A stretch of DNA of 64,000 nt from Chaetoderma sp. LZ-2023a (GCA_034401795.1 CM067370.1:101192164-101256163); one strand, 5' to 3'; counted from the first letter of the stretch, positions 22,592 to 34,350 are shown. A program made the numbers and translations. The notes: generated by a model not told the origin, from the letters alone.

Positions 22592-24250
22592 CTAAATTTA
22601 GACCTTCCGCATCCAGACTTTCCTAATGCAACTTCTGCGGGAGGGGCCATGCAGGCCTGGAATGTAAACCTACGCGATGTAGAGTGATGGTGATTCTTGG
22701 TGGATGACTCGCCGGATCTGCCAACCATGCTGAAAAGTGGACACTAAATGCCGCACTGCATGTCGTGTGTGTTTTAATTAACTTTTGGACCACAGTCTGG
22801 TGAACTTTGCTAGGTGCGCCGCAAGAGCTATGTGCCAAGTTATGTATCTGCTTAACATTATTATACCACCCTCAGTGTTAATGGGCAACCTTTAACTTTA
22901 CTACTTCCGTCGTCGGATGGAGAACTTTCTCACTTCTGCATAAATTATGATTTAGTTATAGAGACTATCTAATAGATGTCATTTCACCGCTCTGTTTCAC
23001 TGTCCTGAGTATGCACCGTATTTACCCTGCCTGAAGGAGTCAGCTTGCGGAGCCAACCTGTGGAGACCAGCTGCGGAAATCGCATGCGGAAATCTCTCCA
23101 GCTCCAGAGAACGTGTCAACTCACGCTATGAATATGATAGCGCCTCATTTTCAGTAACATGGTGGCTTGTTCCGTAGCGACGACTATTAGGTACTCAAGT
23201 AACTGTACTATTGTACATCTAATTATTATTTCCGTATATAGCACTGATGACTAATAGGTGCCTTCCCAGTCTTAGGGCCGCAATTTATAATTTCTTTATT
23301 ACTGTTCATATTTTCCTTATTTACTGTAGGTGCTTTAACTAACCGCACCATTTAGGGCTTTCAACCTGATGCGTACTACCTCATTAATACTTATATAAAT
23401 TGTCATTGTTCATTGCATTGGTTAGTTGTATATGGCAGATTCCGTTGATATGTTTTGCTTAATTATAGAAAGCTTAGACCGCAGTATGCTAGGAAATACT
23501 AAACAGCAACATTTATATCTGCATCACTTATTCCTACCATCATCAATTTTACACTGAGGTCGCTGACCGTGCTCTAATTGCTTGAGCCCGCCATGTTGCC
23601 GACTAAACCGTACTATTTAGCTCAATAGGATAGGTTAAAGTGGTTGGGGACAATCTCTTCGATTAGGAGACATATAGTGTCTGCCTCTTTTCCGGTTGTT
23701 GCGATAATGTAGCCCCGAACTCCGGCAAGGTTGTGTAAAATTGGACAAATACCTATAAGGCCTCGTATATATCAAGTTATTGTCTCTTTCCATGATCCAC
23801 TAGCCGCATGGTTCTTAATTGTTTGGACGTCCCATCAGCATGTTGATCTGATCCGACCCTAGGAAACTATTGGAGGTTTCCGAGCGGTGATGGTTAAAGT
23901 GCTGATTTACATACATCTCTCCCATATCCTCGGATACTTGTTAGCTAGATAACCCCGCCAATGAAGGAAAGCACTGCGAAAATATATAGTTATAAATGTG
24001 AGTTTGATCAGTTTATTTACTGGCTGACAGTGCACATCTGGGCACATTGGAACCTAATCCTAACAACAGGTCAAAAATTAGATCCGTAGGAAGCATTGAT
24101 GGACGAGATGCGCATCTCCATCCAACTAGTCAGAGTGTCTGGGAAGGATCTTGGAATCTGCCACGCCCTCACGGGAAGGACGCTCGCGATTGATACTCGC
24201 CTCTCTATCCCCGCCCGATATGTCAGTGATCAGTGATGGTTGACCTGCTC

Positions 24251-24760
24251 AAGCATTTTTTCGCTAACAGAGTGGTACCACAGTGGAATTCATTGCCAGC
24301 TACAATAGTCGAAGCAACAACATTCGAATCATTCAAGAACAGACTAGATATCTACTTCAAAGAAAGAACATTTGAATTTGACTGAATAGGCCATACGTAT
24401 ACCAGCCCATCATAAGGTCATACTGCAATTCTTCCAATACAGTGGACTGATCTTGGAGTGGCATGTGTATAGACAAGAGCATGCTCGGTAGCGATTCCAA
24501 TGACAAGTACATACATCTCTGCTTCCACGTCCTCACTTTGTGGTTGCATGAAGAGACACATGTCTAGTGTAGAGGAGGAGGAGACTCGGATAGCGATGAA
24601 CATAGAAAATGAAAACAACAGCAATAAGACCAACCACGGCATCCACAATTCAGCATGCAAATAAATGCTAGGCGCAGCAGGATGTAACCATGATTGTAGG
24701 CGCACACCATAGCTGACGCAGGGAACACCCATCTGCACCACAGCATTTCCACAAAACAGA
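24251..24760 (+). mobile_element. 5'-truncated LINE 3' end
   Basis: 24251-24384 matches the end of the intact LINE ORF2 at 33950-34074 (FANRVAPHWNSLP-like, then KERTFEFD and a stop). The following bases match its 3' UTR, including CAGTGGACTGATCTTG. A TGTAGGCG/CACACCATAGCTGACG motif near 24692 recurs in the 3' UTR at 29.1-29.6 kb. Only the last 40 or so codons survive. Confidence 0.75.
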
Positions 24761-24785
24761 GCTAAAGTCTTAAATCTAATGCCAC

Positions 24786-26930
24786 TTATATACTATCTAG
24801 GTTATCTATGTTAATTTCTGAGCACATGTGTTTATACCTATTTATGCTCAGCTCATCATCACTTAAAACAATGGCTGTTCTGTCACTTCCGGTTAGTGGT
24901 TGTGTGTAATCGTAAATGGCTTCTTGGTTTTGCCAGATTTTGTCCAGTCGTTTCTCAAATGATAAAATAGTGGGTGCGGAAATAACTAATTCGGGCAATC
25001 CATTCCACAGTTTACATACACACAGGAAGAAGTTCTTCCTAAGATTGGTTCTTCATCTTTTTTGATAAACATTAGATGTATGGCCTCGGGTGGTTGATTC
25101 CTGTTGCATTCTGAATAAACATTGAATCTCCGGATCATAAAGGCCTGTCAGCATTTAGTAAGTTTCAATCATGTCTCCTCTTGCTCTCCTGTATGTCATG
25201 GTTCATAGTTTTAGTGTCTGCAGTCTGTCGGTGTATGAAAGATTCCTTAGTATTGCTACTAACTTTGTTCCTCTGTGCTGCACACTCTCTATGGCATCAA
25301 TATCCTTTTTAGGGATGGTGCCAAACTGAGTTCACATATTCCAAGTGTGGACGGACAAATGCCTTGCAAAGGAGCGTAAACATATCTAGGTCCATTTATA
25401 CAAATGTTCTCCTTATTACGCCCATTACCATAATTCCCTTGTTGACCGTTTCATAAATATGGGCATTGAATGTTAGCTTCAAGTCTACTGTGACTCGTAT
25501 GTCTTTTTCTTCTGTAACATGCGCTAGACATGCCCTGTCGCCAGCTTCAGAGGTCATATAGTAGTCGTAAGGCTCCACTTTCTTCTTAGCGAGTATCAGC
25601 GAGTTGTTAGCAAACTTGCTGTTTCCGTTCATCCAGGAAGACTTTTATCCATCCTAGGATTGGGCCTTTTATCATGTATGCTTCACGCTTCCTTGGGAGT
25701 CTTCTGTATAGTACCTTATCGAACACCTTCTGAAAGTCCATGTAAATAGTGTCCACTGCCCCACCACTGTCTATGATCTCTATCCTAATGTCTGAAACTA
25801 AACTGACTGGGCCTTAAGAGTTTATGCAACTCCATGTATTTATAGATTGCTTCCCTTATAATGGATTCCATTATCTTGCAGGCAACGCTGGTGAGACCAA
25901 CTGGCCGGTAATTTACAGGGCTCTCTCTACTACCATTCTTAAATATGGCTGAGACAGTTGCATGTTTCCATGATTCTGGCAAGGTGCAGGAGTCTAGTGA
26001 TTTCTGGAATATTATAGAAAAAGGCTTACTAATAACCGAACTCAGTTCCTTTAACACCCTTGGGTGTAAGTTGTCAGGACCAGGAGACTTTGATACGTTG
26101 AGGTTATCTAACTTTTTCCTCACCATTTCCTCACTTACTTTAATATTTGATATTGATGTTCCGCTTGCTAAATGTTGTAGTCTTGGTATCTCTCCGTCTG
26201 GCTCAGCTGTAAAAACTGAGCAGAAATACTGCGACAGTACCTCGGCTTTCTCTTTCATCGGTCTGAGTTAGTTCTGTTGTGCCTGACTTAGTCAAGTTGG
26301 CCACACCAACTTTGGTTTTGGTCTTACGATTTACATAACTCCAGAACTGTTTGGGGGTTTGCTTTATTTGCAGATCAATGGCCTTTTCATACTGTTTCTG
26401 CTTTGATCTAGTTATATTCCTAACTTTGCTCCATAATTTGCAGTAGATTTTGTAGTCATTTTCGTTTCTTGTTTGCATGTACCGGTTCCACAATTTGTAT
26501 TTTCTTTTATACTGGCTTTGGATTTGTTGTCAATAGGGGTCTTCTTGTCCCTGTACTGATTGGTATATATAGTTTTACTCAGTGGTTAATTGCGACATTG
26601 AGTTTTTCGGTGAACGTATGTTTCACGTTCTGATAATATCTTGGCCCAATTCAAGTTCTTCATGTGCCCCAGATCCTCGTAATTACTCTTGCCATAGTAT
26701 ATTTTCGTTCGTACTGCAGTGTCCATGGATGCATAGCATCTGCAATTAAATACAATGACAGAGTGGTCACTTTTACCTGTGGGTATTACTATATTATATT
26801 CATCCAACACATTCTCTTCATTCGTAAGCACCAAATCTAACATGCTTGGTTTGCCCCCCACCCCCCACCCCCTCACTTAAGCTCTTCTTCGCGAGGAACT
26901 GAAGAGCATTATAGAGGATAATCCTGGCTG
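24786..26930 (-). pseudogene. CR1/L2-like LINE ORF2 relic, minus strand
   Basis: In minus-strand order: endonuclease C-terminus (26876-26586, SMLDLVLTNEENV and GKSDHS, the SDH catalytic block); linker (26493-26203, KQFWSYVN); RT fingers (26258-25785, SPGPDNLHPRVLKEL, VNYRPVGLTS); motif A as TIYMDFQKVFDKV near 25720-25690; the post-RT block (25632-25396, VEPYDYYMTSEAGD, EEKDIRVTVD); and the C-terminal tail ending 24786. Between motif A and the post-RT block the GVPQGS and F.DD blocks are missing, an internal deletion of roughly 300 bp. Multiple frame changes. It is a different subfamily from the LINE at 31 kb. Confidence 0.82.
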
Positions 26931-27049
26931 GTTTGTATCTCAGAAGTCTTTTCCAAAAACCGTAATACACTAGCCCGATACAACTAAGCAAATTACAACT
27001 GATTAATTATGAAACATTTACAAACAATGCCCCTGCCCCAGGGTTGCAA

Positions 27050-29030
27050 TCTTTGCACATAAAACACTGAAAGCTCAAAATCGAATACCCACATTAAAGA
27101 ACCAATAGGAGACTTAAGTGAAGTAGGCAAAGCAGGCTTAGCAACAACTGATAATGAGAAAGCAGAGGTACTAAACATTTTCTTTGCTAGCGTCTTCACT
27201 AAAGAAAATTAAGATGAAGTACCAGTTCTTTTCACCCAGGAACAAGGACATTGATCTCGCCGACCTAGTCATAACACCAATTGCAGTAAAAAGGTGGCTG
27301 AAATCCCTACACCCCGATAAGAGCTAGACTTAATACCATCAAGAACCCTGGTAGAAATCGCAAAGGAGATAAGTGCACTGATCTGCATGCTTTTCAACAA
27401 GTCATTGGAAGAAGGAGAAATTCCAGAGATATGGAAGATTGCAAATGTATCTTGCATCTTCAAAAAGGGACCTAAACATGACCCAGGGGATTACCGCCCA
27501 GTGAGCCTAATGTGTATCCTCTGTAAAGTACTCAAATCCTTTGTATGGAATGCCATTATGGACTACATGGAATCAAGTAAGTTACTAACAGAGGATTCAG
27601 CATGGATTCAGACCAAACCTGTCATGTAAGACGCAGTTGCTGGAATATTTAGAAATAATAACAGATATGTTAGACAGAAGTGAACCAGTGGACGTTATAT
27701 ATCTGGACTTTAAAAAGGCATTCAACACTGTTACACATGAAAGACTGTTAAATAAACTTGGAGCTTATGGTATTGGAAAACAAATAGTCAAATGGGTTGG
27801 AAGCGTTTTGGCCAAACGTAAACAACGTGTTCAAGTTAATAATGCCAAATCAGACTGGAAAGATGTGATAAGCGGTGTCCCCCAAGGAAGTGTCCTGGGC
27901 CCAGTACTATTCCTTATATTTATAAATGACCTGCCAGATGTAGTAAATTATATTTGTAAGATTTTCGTAGATGATACTAAGCTTATAGAAAACCCAAATG
28001 ATGACAATCTACAAAATAACATAGATAAAACTTGTAATTGGTTAACAGATTGGCAGTTGCGTTTCAATTCTACTAAGATTCACATACTACATCGTGGGAA
28101 GAACAACCCCCGGAAGCAGTACATTATGCCCGACACCGACACTCATCCACCAATAGCGATTGCTGAAAGTAAAAGGGACCTTGGTGTATACATTGACGAC
28201 ATGGTATCATTTGACACCCACATCAATACAATCATTACATAAGCCCTGTAGGTGGGGCTTAGAATACATCTTCCGTATCCTCTGCGTGTCGTAAGAGGCG
28301 ACTAAAGGAGGTAAGGGTGAGGTAACCCTGACAGAAACCTCGAGTGCTGAAGACGGAGGTTCCAGGCCGCACGGCGCACTCTAATAAACCATGGATCCAC
28401 GCACTTAACGCTTATGATCATGTCGATAGTCACTTAGAGGACTGGCGGTATGATCAGCAAACGAAAAGAAGAAGAAGAATTACACAAGCGAATAGAATAC
28501 TTGAGGTGATCAACAGGACATTCACATATATGAACCAAACCATGTTCACTACACTATTCAGGACCCTAGTCCGACCAATCCTGGAACATTGCAATACTGT
28601 ATGGACACAGTCTCACCTAATGAGGGGGTGGGGTGGGGGTGGGGGAGGGGGTACAGCAGAGAGCAACGAAGGTTGTTCCACAACTTAAGGAACATGAGTA
28701 CAAGGACAGATTAATATCGCTCGGACTGATATCTCTAAAATATAGACGCTTCAGAGGTGACCTCATAGAGACATACAAAATACTCCATGGCTACTACACC
28801 ATTGAAGCAAGTAAGTTACTATGGAAGTCCCATATGGAGTCCACATACGACGACTCATTCAAGCTACATAAGGAGCATTTTAGCAAAGACATTTGCAAAC
28901 ACTTCTTTTCAAACAGAGTAATCAACCCATGAAATTCCTTGCCAGCCAGTATTGTAAATGCCAAGAACATAGAGACTTTTAAACTCGAAATAGACAAACA
29001 CTTCAAAGATATAATGTACAACTTCGACTA
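27050..29030 (+). pseudogene. CR1/L2-like LINE ORF2 relic, plus strand
   Basis: The translation follows the ORF2 at 31009-34074 from the linker onward. GLATTDNEKAEVLNIFFA is near 27140. RT fingers are at 27387-27629 (YRPVSLMCILCKVL). Then 27637-28242 carries motif A (VIYLDFKKAFNTV), GVPQGSVLGP and a mutated catalytic motif FVDD. A SINE-like insertion splits it at 28244-28478. The thumb continues at 28490-28932 (FRTLVRPILEHCN), ending FSNRVINP and then a stop. Frame changes near 27220, 27600, 28640 and 28690 plus the stop at 28932 kill it. A G-rich run at 28622-28653 is another slippage site. Confidence 0.85.
28244..28478 (+). mobile_element. SINE-like insertion with target duplication
   Basis: A 235 bp segment interrupts the LINE between codons that are adjacent in the intact copy. 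It is flanked by ATTACATAAG (28234-28243) and ATTACACAAG (28479-28488), a 10 bp duplication with one difference. It starts CCCTGTAGGTGGGGCTTAG and ends in an A/G-rich tail. GGTTCCAGGCC at about 28359 resembles a degenerate RNA polymerase III B box. The tail plus duplication fit LINE-driven retrotransposition. The family is not recognised. Confidence 0.65.
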
Positions 29031-30010
29031 GAGACGAGTATCAACCAACAGCCAGCAAATAAATTTGTAGCTATCACAAAGCTATGTGATACATATATAC
29101 ATCACACACTGCACGCTCTAGATACAATTGGGCACGCACCAACAGGGAAGGGTGCAAGCTACTCTGAGTGTAGACGGCATACCGCAGCTAATGTTCAGAG
29201 CAGTGAGCCATGACTGTAGGCGACATACTGCAGCTATCGGTTTTGGACCATAACCCCTCCCCCCTACACCACCCCAAACACAACCACCTCGCAAATACAA
29301 AATACAATTAATAAATCTACTACTAAAAGTACTCAACCAATATTTGTCCAATGCTATCATTACAGACTACGAAATCACATATACACAAATTGACATACGG
29401 CACAACTTAGATTAGGAAAGACTATTAACCACAGCCAAAGTAAATCAAACTTGGCAAAATGACAGCATCTAGATCAGCCACACAAAACACAGTAAACCAG
29501 TCATCTAACAAATAGCTACGCAGGGGAGGGGGGGGGGTAGTGAAATCTGTTCTAAGTGTAGGCAGTACACCGCAGCTAACGTTTAAATCAAGGTTCCAGC
29601 ATTGTAGGCGGCACACCACAGCTAACAGTTTGGATCATGCTCTTCTGCACCAAAAACTTAGCACAGCTTACACTTCAATCATGATCCCCTAATTAAAAAG
29701 CAATAAGAATGCGAAAATATTGAGTGTAACCAAATAGCTAGAGAACATAAACTAAGTCATGTAAGTGTTAAGTAAGTAACTAACCTAAGACCAGACACAA
29801 CTTATTTTTTCAAGCCTATAAGTAAAACAATTGTACATATGTAAATAGATTGTATTCGTTTCTGCACAGTGTAAATACTCCCCTTTGCATTGCTGGAAGC
29901 TGGAAGCAAGTATTGTTGAGTTACAACTGGTACTACCGGGACAATAAGAAGCCTTGGCTTATGTCCTGAGATTTTATATATTAATATTGTATTGTATTGT
30001 ATTGTGTCTT
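29031..30010 (+). other. LINE 3' UTR and tail
   Basis: Continues from the LINE relic to an ATTGT-repeat tail at 29980-30005. It contains four diverged copies of a motif like TGTAGGCGGCACACCACAGC (about 29167, 29214, 29557, 29604). A G/C homopolymer lies at 29523-29540. No other gene seen. Confidence 0.5.
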
Positions 30011-30069
30011 ATGTCTTATGTGCTGGAATAAGTAGTTCTAATCCTGAAGGTTTCGAGGAAACCTAATTA

Positions 30070-30225
30070 AGCAACAACAGTTAAATCATTCAAGAACAAA
30101 CTAGATATAATCTACTTCAGAGAAAGATTTTTAATTGGACTGAGCAAGCCATACTATAACAAATAACACTGAGGAAATATCAAGCCAATGTCTTATGCCT
30201 CGTAAAATAAGGATGACGCAGGCGA
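30070..30225 (+). mobile_element. Short LINE 3' end
   Basis: TTCAAGAACAAACTAGATAT followed by a TTTGAATT-like end of ORF2, then CAAGCCAATGTCTTATGCC, the same 3' terminal sequence as at about 34300. Only the last 30 or so codons and the UTR remain. Confidence 0.65.
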
Positions 30226-30561
30226 GGATGCCATTGCATAAATCTGCAAAGCATGCTACGAGGTGACCTCACGAAAGCAGGACTCGGTACACTCAAGTCA
30301 AGAATGGACCTGAGGAAGCTAAGGATTTCGGCTGAGGACAAGGCACATTGCTTTCCAAAGAGGCGGTGCCTTCCAATCCGATTGTGCTCGGAGTGCTCAG
30401 CAGAGCGCTTCTTACTAATTAACATGTTAACTTACTGTCTTGACCTGGAGGCATGTCAACTTTTTTTAGAATTATTAATCTTATTATGAGCTGTGCTGCA
30501 GTCTAACTATTCAAGGCACCTGTTCACCGGAACCGAACACCAAATGTAAAACTGTATAGGA
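30226..30561. other. Unassigned stretch
   Basis: Frames of about 80 codons on both strands (30180-30489), no motifs. Confidence 0.4.

Positions 30562-30642
<81 letters not shown>
30562..30642. repeat. (AAT)n microsatellite
   Basis: About 27 ATA/AAT units followed by a C run. Confidence 0.97.
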
Positions 30643-30803
30643 GATGAGCTCCCCCCCCCCCCTCTCCCTCTCCTACCCTCCATCCCTTTATGTCCATGAA
30701 TGTAATTGTCCTGTTTTACTGTTGTATCCTACATGTATGTACCTACTGTTCATATAGTATCACGTAATATATGTTTGTTTATGTTACATCCTATTATATA
30801 TGT

Positions 30804-30870
30804 CTTTTATTTTCAACCATTCTTTTATTTTCAACCATTCTTTTATTTTCAACCATTCTTTTATTTTCAG
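30804..30870 (+). repeat. 18-bp tandem repeat
   Basis: Three full copies of CTTTTATTTTCAACCATT and one partial copy ending TTTTATTTTCAG. Each unit resembles a splice-acceptor pyrimidine tract. The last ends in CAG, with a GTGAGT donor-like site near 30895. Confidence 0.85.
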
Positions 30871-31008
30871 CAGCGAAGAGGGCCAAGTATATGGTGAGTT
30901 ATTCTAGGACAATGTCCATCCCAACAAATCAGGAATAAATCTCCTATCCACTAACATCCAAGATTACAAAAATTATTACCTTTTACAGGATTTTCGAAAT
31001 GGAAGGAC

Positions 31009-34000
31009 ATGGAGGTGCTAGTTTTACCATCTTGCGATCAATCCGGTACACGGCCAGTCATATATAAACAAGTACCAATACAACTATCAAACCATTTCAG
31101 TTTATTACACAACGAGTCCATAGCCACTCCAGATGATGAGCCATACATAGACACTATCAACAGCAATACAAACACAAATACTGAACTGCATGTACATTCC
31201 CAGGCAGAAATTAGCACAAATCAATTGCCAAAACATTTACAATCAAACAACAATGGAAGTTCTAAAACAGTAACGAACACATGTATATACACAAATGCAG
31301 ATAGTTTGATTAATAAAAAGGCTGAGCTCGAAACACTAGTACAGAATATTCGCCCTGCAATCATATTAATCACGGAAGCCTTACCTAAAAACACAACCAT
31401 CAACATTAGTGAACTACAGATTGATGAGTACCAACTATCACTGAATAATAAACCATCAAGGGGAGTTATTATATATACACATGTATCACTAAATGCTCAA
31501 TCCTGTGACATCTTGAATGACGATGACTTTACCGAATCAGTATGGAGTACATGGACGACACAACAAAAGGAAAGAATTATCATTGGTTGCATCTACAGAA
31601 GTCCCAGCTCAGATGGCTCAAATAACAAAAACCTCTTAAATCTACTACAGAAAGTTGATGCAGCAAATACAGACCATATTCTTATAGTAGGGGACTTCAA
31701 CTACCCATCGATAAATTGGAACACAGGCTTTTCTCCAAAAGAAGAAGAAGACGCTTTTCTTAATACTACCAGCGATATTTTTCTACATCAACTAGTTACT
31801 AATCCGACTCGACATAGAATAAATCAGACTTCAAATCTTTTGGATCTAGTTTTAACAAACAACGAAAACATCGTCCATGAAATAACTCACCTACCGCCGC
31901 TAGGTAAAAGTGATCATGACATTCTACAAATATCACTACATCCTGACATCTTAAGCACAAGCAAACAAATAGCTAAGCCAAAACTACTGTTGAACAAAGG
32001 ACGATATAACGAACTGCGAAGAGACTTAGGAACGACTGACTGGAATCATCTACACCAACTTAATGCATCAGAAGCTTGGAACTTCCTACACAAAACATTG
32101 AACACAGTGAAAGAACAGTATATACCTACAACAAAAAACCATGGCAAGAAAAAGCACCTCTGGATTGATCGGGCGGCAACAGATTCACTCAATAGCAAAA
32201 AGCGTGCATACAAAAGATACAATGAAACTAAGAAAACTACAGATTACACACTCTACAAAATTGCTAGAAACAAAGCAACAGCATGCATCAGAAAATCAAA
32301 ACAGACATTTGAACGTAAAGTGGCAACTGAAAGTAAGAAAAATCCTAAAGCCTTTTGGAACTATGTCAAGAGTAAAACAGTTCTACGTGAATCAATTAGC
32401 AAGCTACGTAACCCTGCAAACGACACCATGACCACAGATGATACAGAAAAAGCAAACATTCTCAACATATTTTTCTCAAACATGTTCACTCCAGAAAATC
32501 TTCTTTCTACACCAATCATTAACCCCAGAAACAATGGTACCATACTAAAAGACATATTAATAACACCTATTGCCATCGAAAATAAACTAAAAGGACTCGA
32601 CCCCAACAAAAGCAATGGCCCGGATGAAATACCAGTGAGAATACTAAAAGAAGCTGCTAAAGAAATTAGTACACCACTATGCATAATTTTCAACAAGTCT
32701 CTTGAAGAAGGCATTTTACCCGACATCTGGAAAATGGCAAATGTATGCTGCATACACAAAAAAGGCTCCAAGAATGACCCAAGCAACTACAGACCAATCA
32801 GTCTCACTTCTACATTATGCAAGGTCCTAGAATCTTTTATAAGAGACAGTATTGTAAATTTCCTGGAAACGGCTAATCTATTTACCAAATGTCAGCATGG
32901 ATTTAGACATAAAAGATCATGTAAAACTCAACTACTAGAATACCTGGAGGATTTAACAGCCATGCTTGACTCAAACGAACCTGTCGATGCAATATATTTA
33001 GACTTTTCAAAAGCTTTCGATACTGTGCCACACCAACGACTCCAAACAAAACTGAGAAGCTATGGTATTGGCGAAAATTTAGTAAAATGGATAGGGAACT
33101 ACTTAAGCAACAGGAGCCAGAGAGTTAGAATTAATGATGCATCATCGGACTGGATTGAGGTGACCAGCGGCGTGCCACAAGGAAGTGTTCTAGGACCTAT
33201 ACTTTTTCTGATATATATAAATGACCTACCTGATCGATTAACCTGCCACTGCAAAATATTTGCAGATGATACAAAGATGTACGGCAACCCAGCTACCAGT
33301 CAGATTCAGGAAAACATAAATAAAGTATGTAAATGGTCGCAGACATGGCAACTATCTTTCAACACAGACAAAACGCATGTCATGCACTTCGGCAGAAATA
33401 ACCCTCAAACCAAATACTATATGACAGATACACCTGATCCACATCCTGTATCAACATCAGATGTAGAAAAAGATTTGGGGGTTCATGTCGACAGAAACCT
33501 CTCTTTTGACATACATATAGGGAACATTGTATCCAAGGCAAACAGTACAATAGGACTAATCAAGAGAACATTTACCAACATTGATCAATCTACTTTCACG
33601 CTACTATACAAATCACTTGTGCGACCCATTCTTGAATACTGCAACTCAGCATGGTCTCCAAGACTGAAAAGGCAATCGCAGCTATTAGAAAGAGTACAAC
33701 GCAGAGCAACAAAACTTGTCCCACAAATCAGAGAGTATAGCTACACAGAAAGACTTGAAGCCCTAAATCTAATGTCACTGAAATATAGACGGGTTCGTGG
33801 AGATTTGATTGAAACATTCAAACTCATCAAAGATCTATATAATATTGATAAGAACTACTTTTTCGAACTGTCCAATGTTACACGGACCAGAGGTCATAGG
33901 CTCAAGCTCAACATAAAACGTAGCAGCAAAGATATTCGGAAGCACTCCTTCGCAAATAGAGTGGCACCACATTGGAATTCACTGCCAACAACAATAGTCG

Positions 34001-34074
34001 AAGCAACCACAGTCGAAATATTCAAGGGCAAACTAGACATCTTTTTCAAAGAAAGAATATTTGAATTCGACTGA
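31009..34074 (+). CDS. LINE ORF2: endonuclease-reverse transcriptase
   Basis: A 1021-codon frame with no stop encodes the two enzymes of target-primed reverse transcription. The APE-type endonuclease (about residues 90-310) shows CIYTNADSL, LITEALP, GCIYRSP, VGDFNYPSINW, LLDLVLTN and GKSDHD, so each expected catalytic block is present. After a basic linker the RT (about 510-800) shows NYRPISLTS, YLDFSKAFDTVPH (motif A), GVPQGSVLGP (B), IFADDTKMYG (C) and KDLGVHVD. The C-terminus has the usual FANRVAPHWNSLP ending. The ATG at 31009 was chosen because it opens the frame; an ATG at 30999 is out of frame. No ORF1 is seen directly upstream. Clade CR1/L2-like. An intact frame among many dead relatives suggests recent arrival. 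Confidence 0.93.
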   Translation: MEVLVLPSCDQSGTRPVIYKQVPIQLSNHFSLLHNESIATPDDEPYIDTINSNTNTNTELHVHSQAEISTNQLPKHLQSNNNGSSKTVTNTCIYTNADSLINKKAELETLVQNIRPAIILITEALPKNTTINISELQIDEYQLSLNNKPSRGVIIYTHVSLNAQSCDILNDDDFTESVWSTWTTQQKERIIIGCIYRSPSSDGSNNKNLLNLLQKVDAANTDHILIVGDFNYPSINWNTGFSPKEEEDAFLNTTSDIFLHQLVTNPTRHRINQTSNLLDLVLTNNENIVHEITHLPPLGKSDHDILQISLHPDILSTSKQIAKPKLLLNKGRYNELRRDLGTTDWNHLHQLNASEAWNFLHKTLNTVKEQYIPTTKNHGKKKHLWIDRAATDSLNSKKRAYKRYNETKKTTDYTLYKIARNKATACIRKSKQTFERKVATESKKNPKAFWNYVKSKTVLRESISKLRNPANDTMTTDDTEKANILNIFFSNMFTPENLLSTPIINPRNNGTILKDILITPIAIENKLKGLDPNKSNGPDEIPVRILKEAAKEISTPLCIIFNKSLEEGILPDIWKMANVCCIHKKGSKNDPSNYRPISLTSTLCKVLESFIRDSIVNFLETANLFTKCQHGFRHKRSCKTQLLEYLEDLTAMLDSNEPVDAIYLDFSKAFDTVPHQRLQTKLRSYGIGENLVKWIGNYLSNRSQRVRINDASSDWIEVTSGVPQGSVLGPILFLIYINDLPDRLTCHCKIFADDTKMYGNPATSQIQENINKVCKWSQTWQLSFNTDKTHVMHFGRNNPQTKYYMTDTPDPHPVSTSDVEKDLGVHVDRNLSFDIHIGNIVSKANSTIGLIKRTFTNIDQSTFTLLYKSLVRPILEYCNSAWSPRLKRQSQLLERVQRRATKLVPQIREYSYTERLEALNLMSLKYRRVRGDLIETFKLIKDLYNIDKNYFFELSNVTRTRGHRLKLNIKRSSKDIRKHSFANRVAPHWNSLPTTIVEATTVEIFKGKLDIFFKERIFEFD

Positions 34075-34350
34075 ACACAATTAATTGTGGTGTGGCTTTG
34101 GACGTTGCTGTTACACATATGCTTATACAACATATGTGAGCCGTCAATTCCCAAAGTCATAATACAATTATTACATCACAGTGGACTAATCTTGAAACAG
34201 CCTGTGCATCTACATGAACATGCACACATGAAGATAGCTACACGTGTTGTATCCAGACCATGGTTGCCTGCCCTACCAGTTTGGCACTGAGGCAATAACA
34301 AGCCAATGGCTTATGCCTTGTAAATTGATGATGATGATGATAATATATTG
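34075..34350 (+). other. LINE 3' UTR with GAT tail
   Basis: Short UTR ending CAAGCCAATGGCTTATGCC TTGTAAAT, followed by a (GAT)n tail at 34326-34342. This is the typical microsatellite-like 3' end of CR1/L2 elements. Confidence 0.6.

Larger units (their letters stand above)
13147..24237 (+). mobile_element. Long-LTR retroelement with gag-protease only
   Basis: Order on the plus strand: 5' LTR (13147-16569), primer-binding site (16572), decayed gag (about 16640-17866), retropepsin (17987-18499), non-coding 1.4 kb, internal TATA box and ORF (19897-21284), hairpin, poly(A) signal and A12 tract, polypurine tract (21804-21812), and 3' LTR (from 21816). The 3' LTR stops matching near 24237, where a LINE 3' end begins, so about 1.07 kb of it and the 3' target duplication are lost. 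The internal region is 5.25 kb and holds no RT, RNase H or integrase motif in any frame that I could find. Family: Ty3-like by the protease; a non-autonomous derivative by content. Both are inferences. Confidence 0.85.
21816..24237 (+). repeat. 3' LTR, 3'-truncated
   Basis: Starts TGTAGTATGG and follows the 5' LTR in the same orientation until about 24237, near the equivalent of 15500. About 1.07 kb is missing. Replacement by the LINE fragment that starts near 24251 suggests a deletion at the junction. Confidence 0.85.

Noticed and set aside
9215..24237. Inverted and direct long repeats as DIRS or Penelope terminal repeats
   Set aside because: TG...CA ends, a 4 bp target duplication on the solo copy, a tRNA-like primer-binding site and a polypurine tract fit ordinary LTRs in two insertions of opposite orientation.
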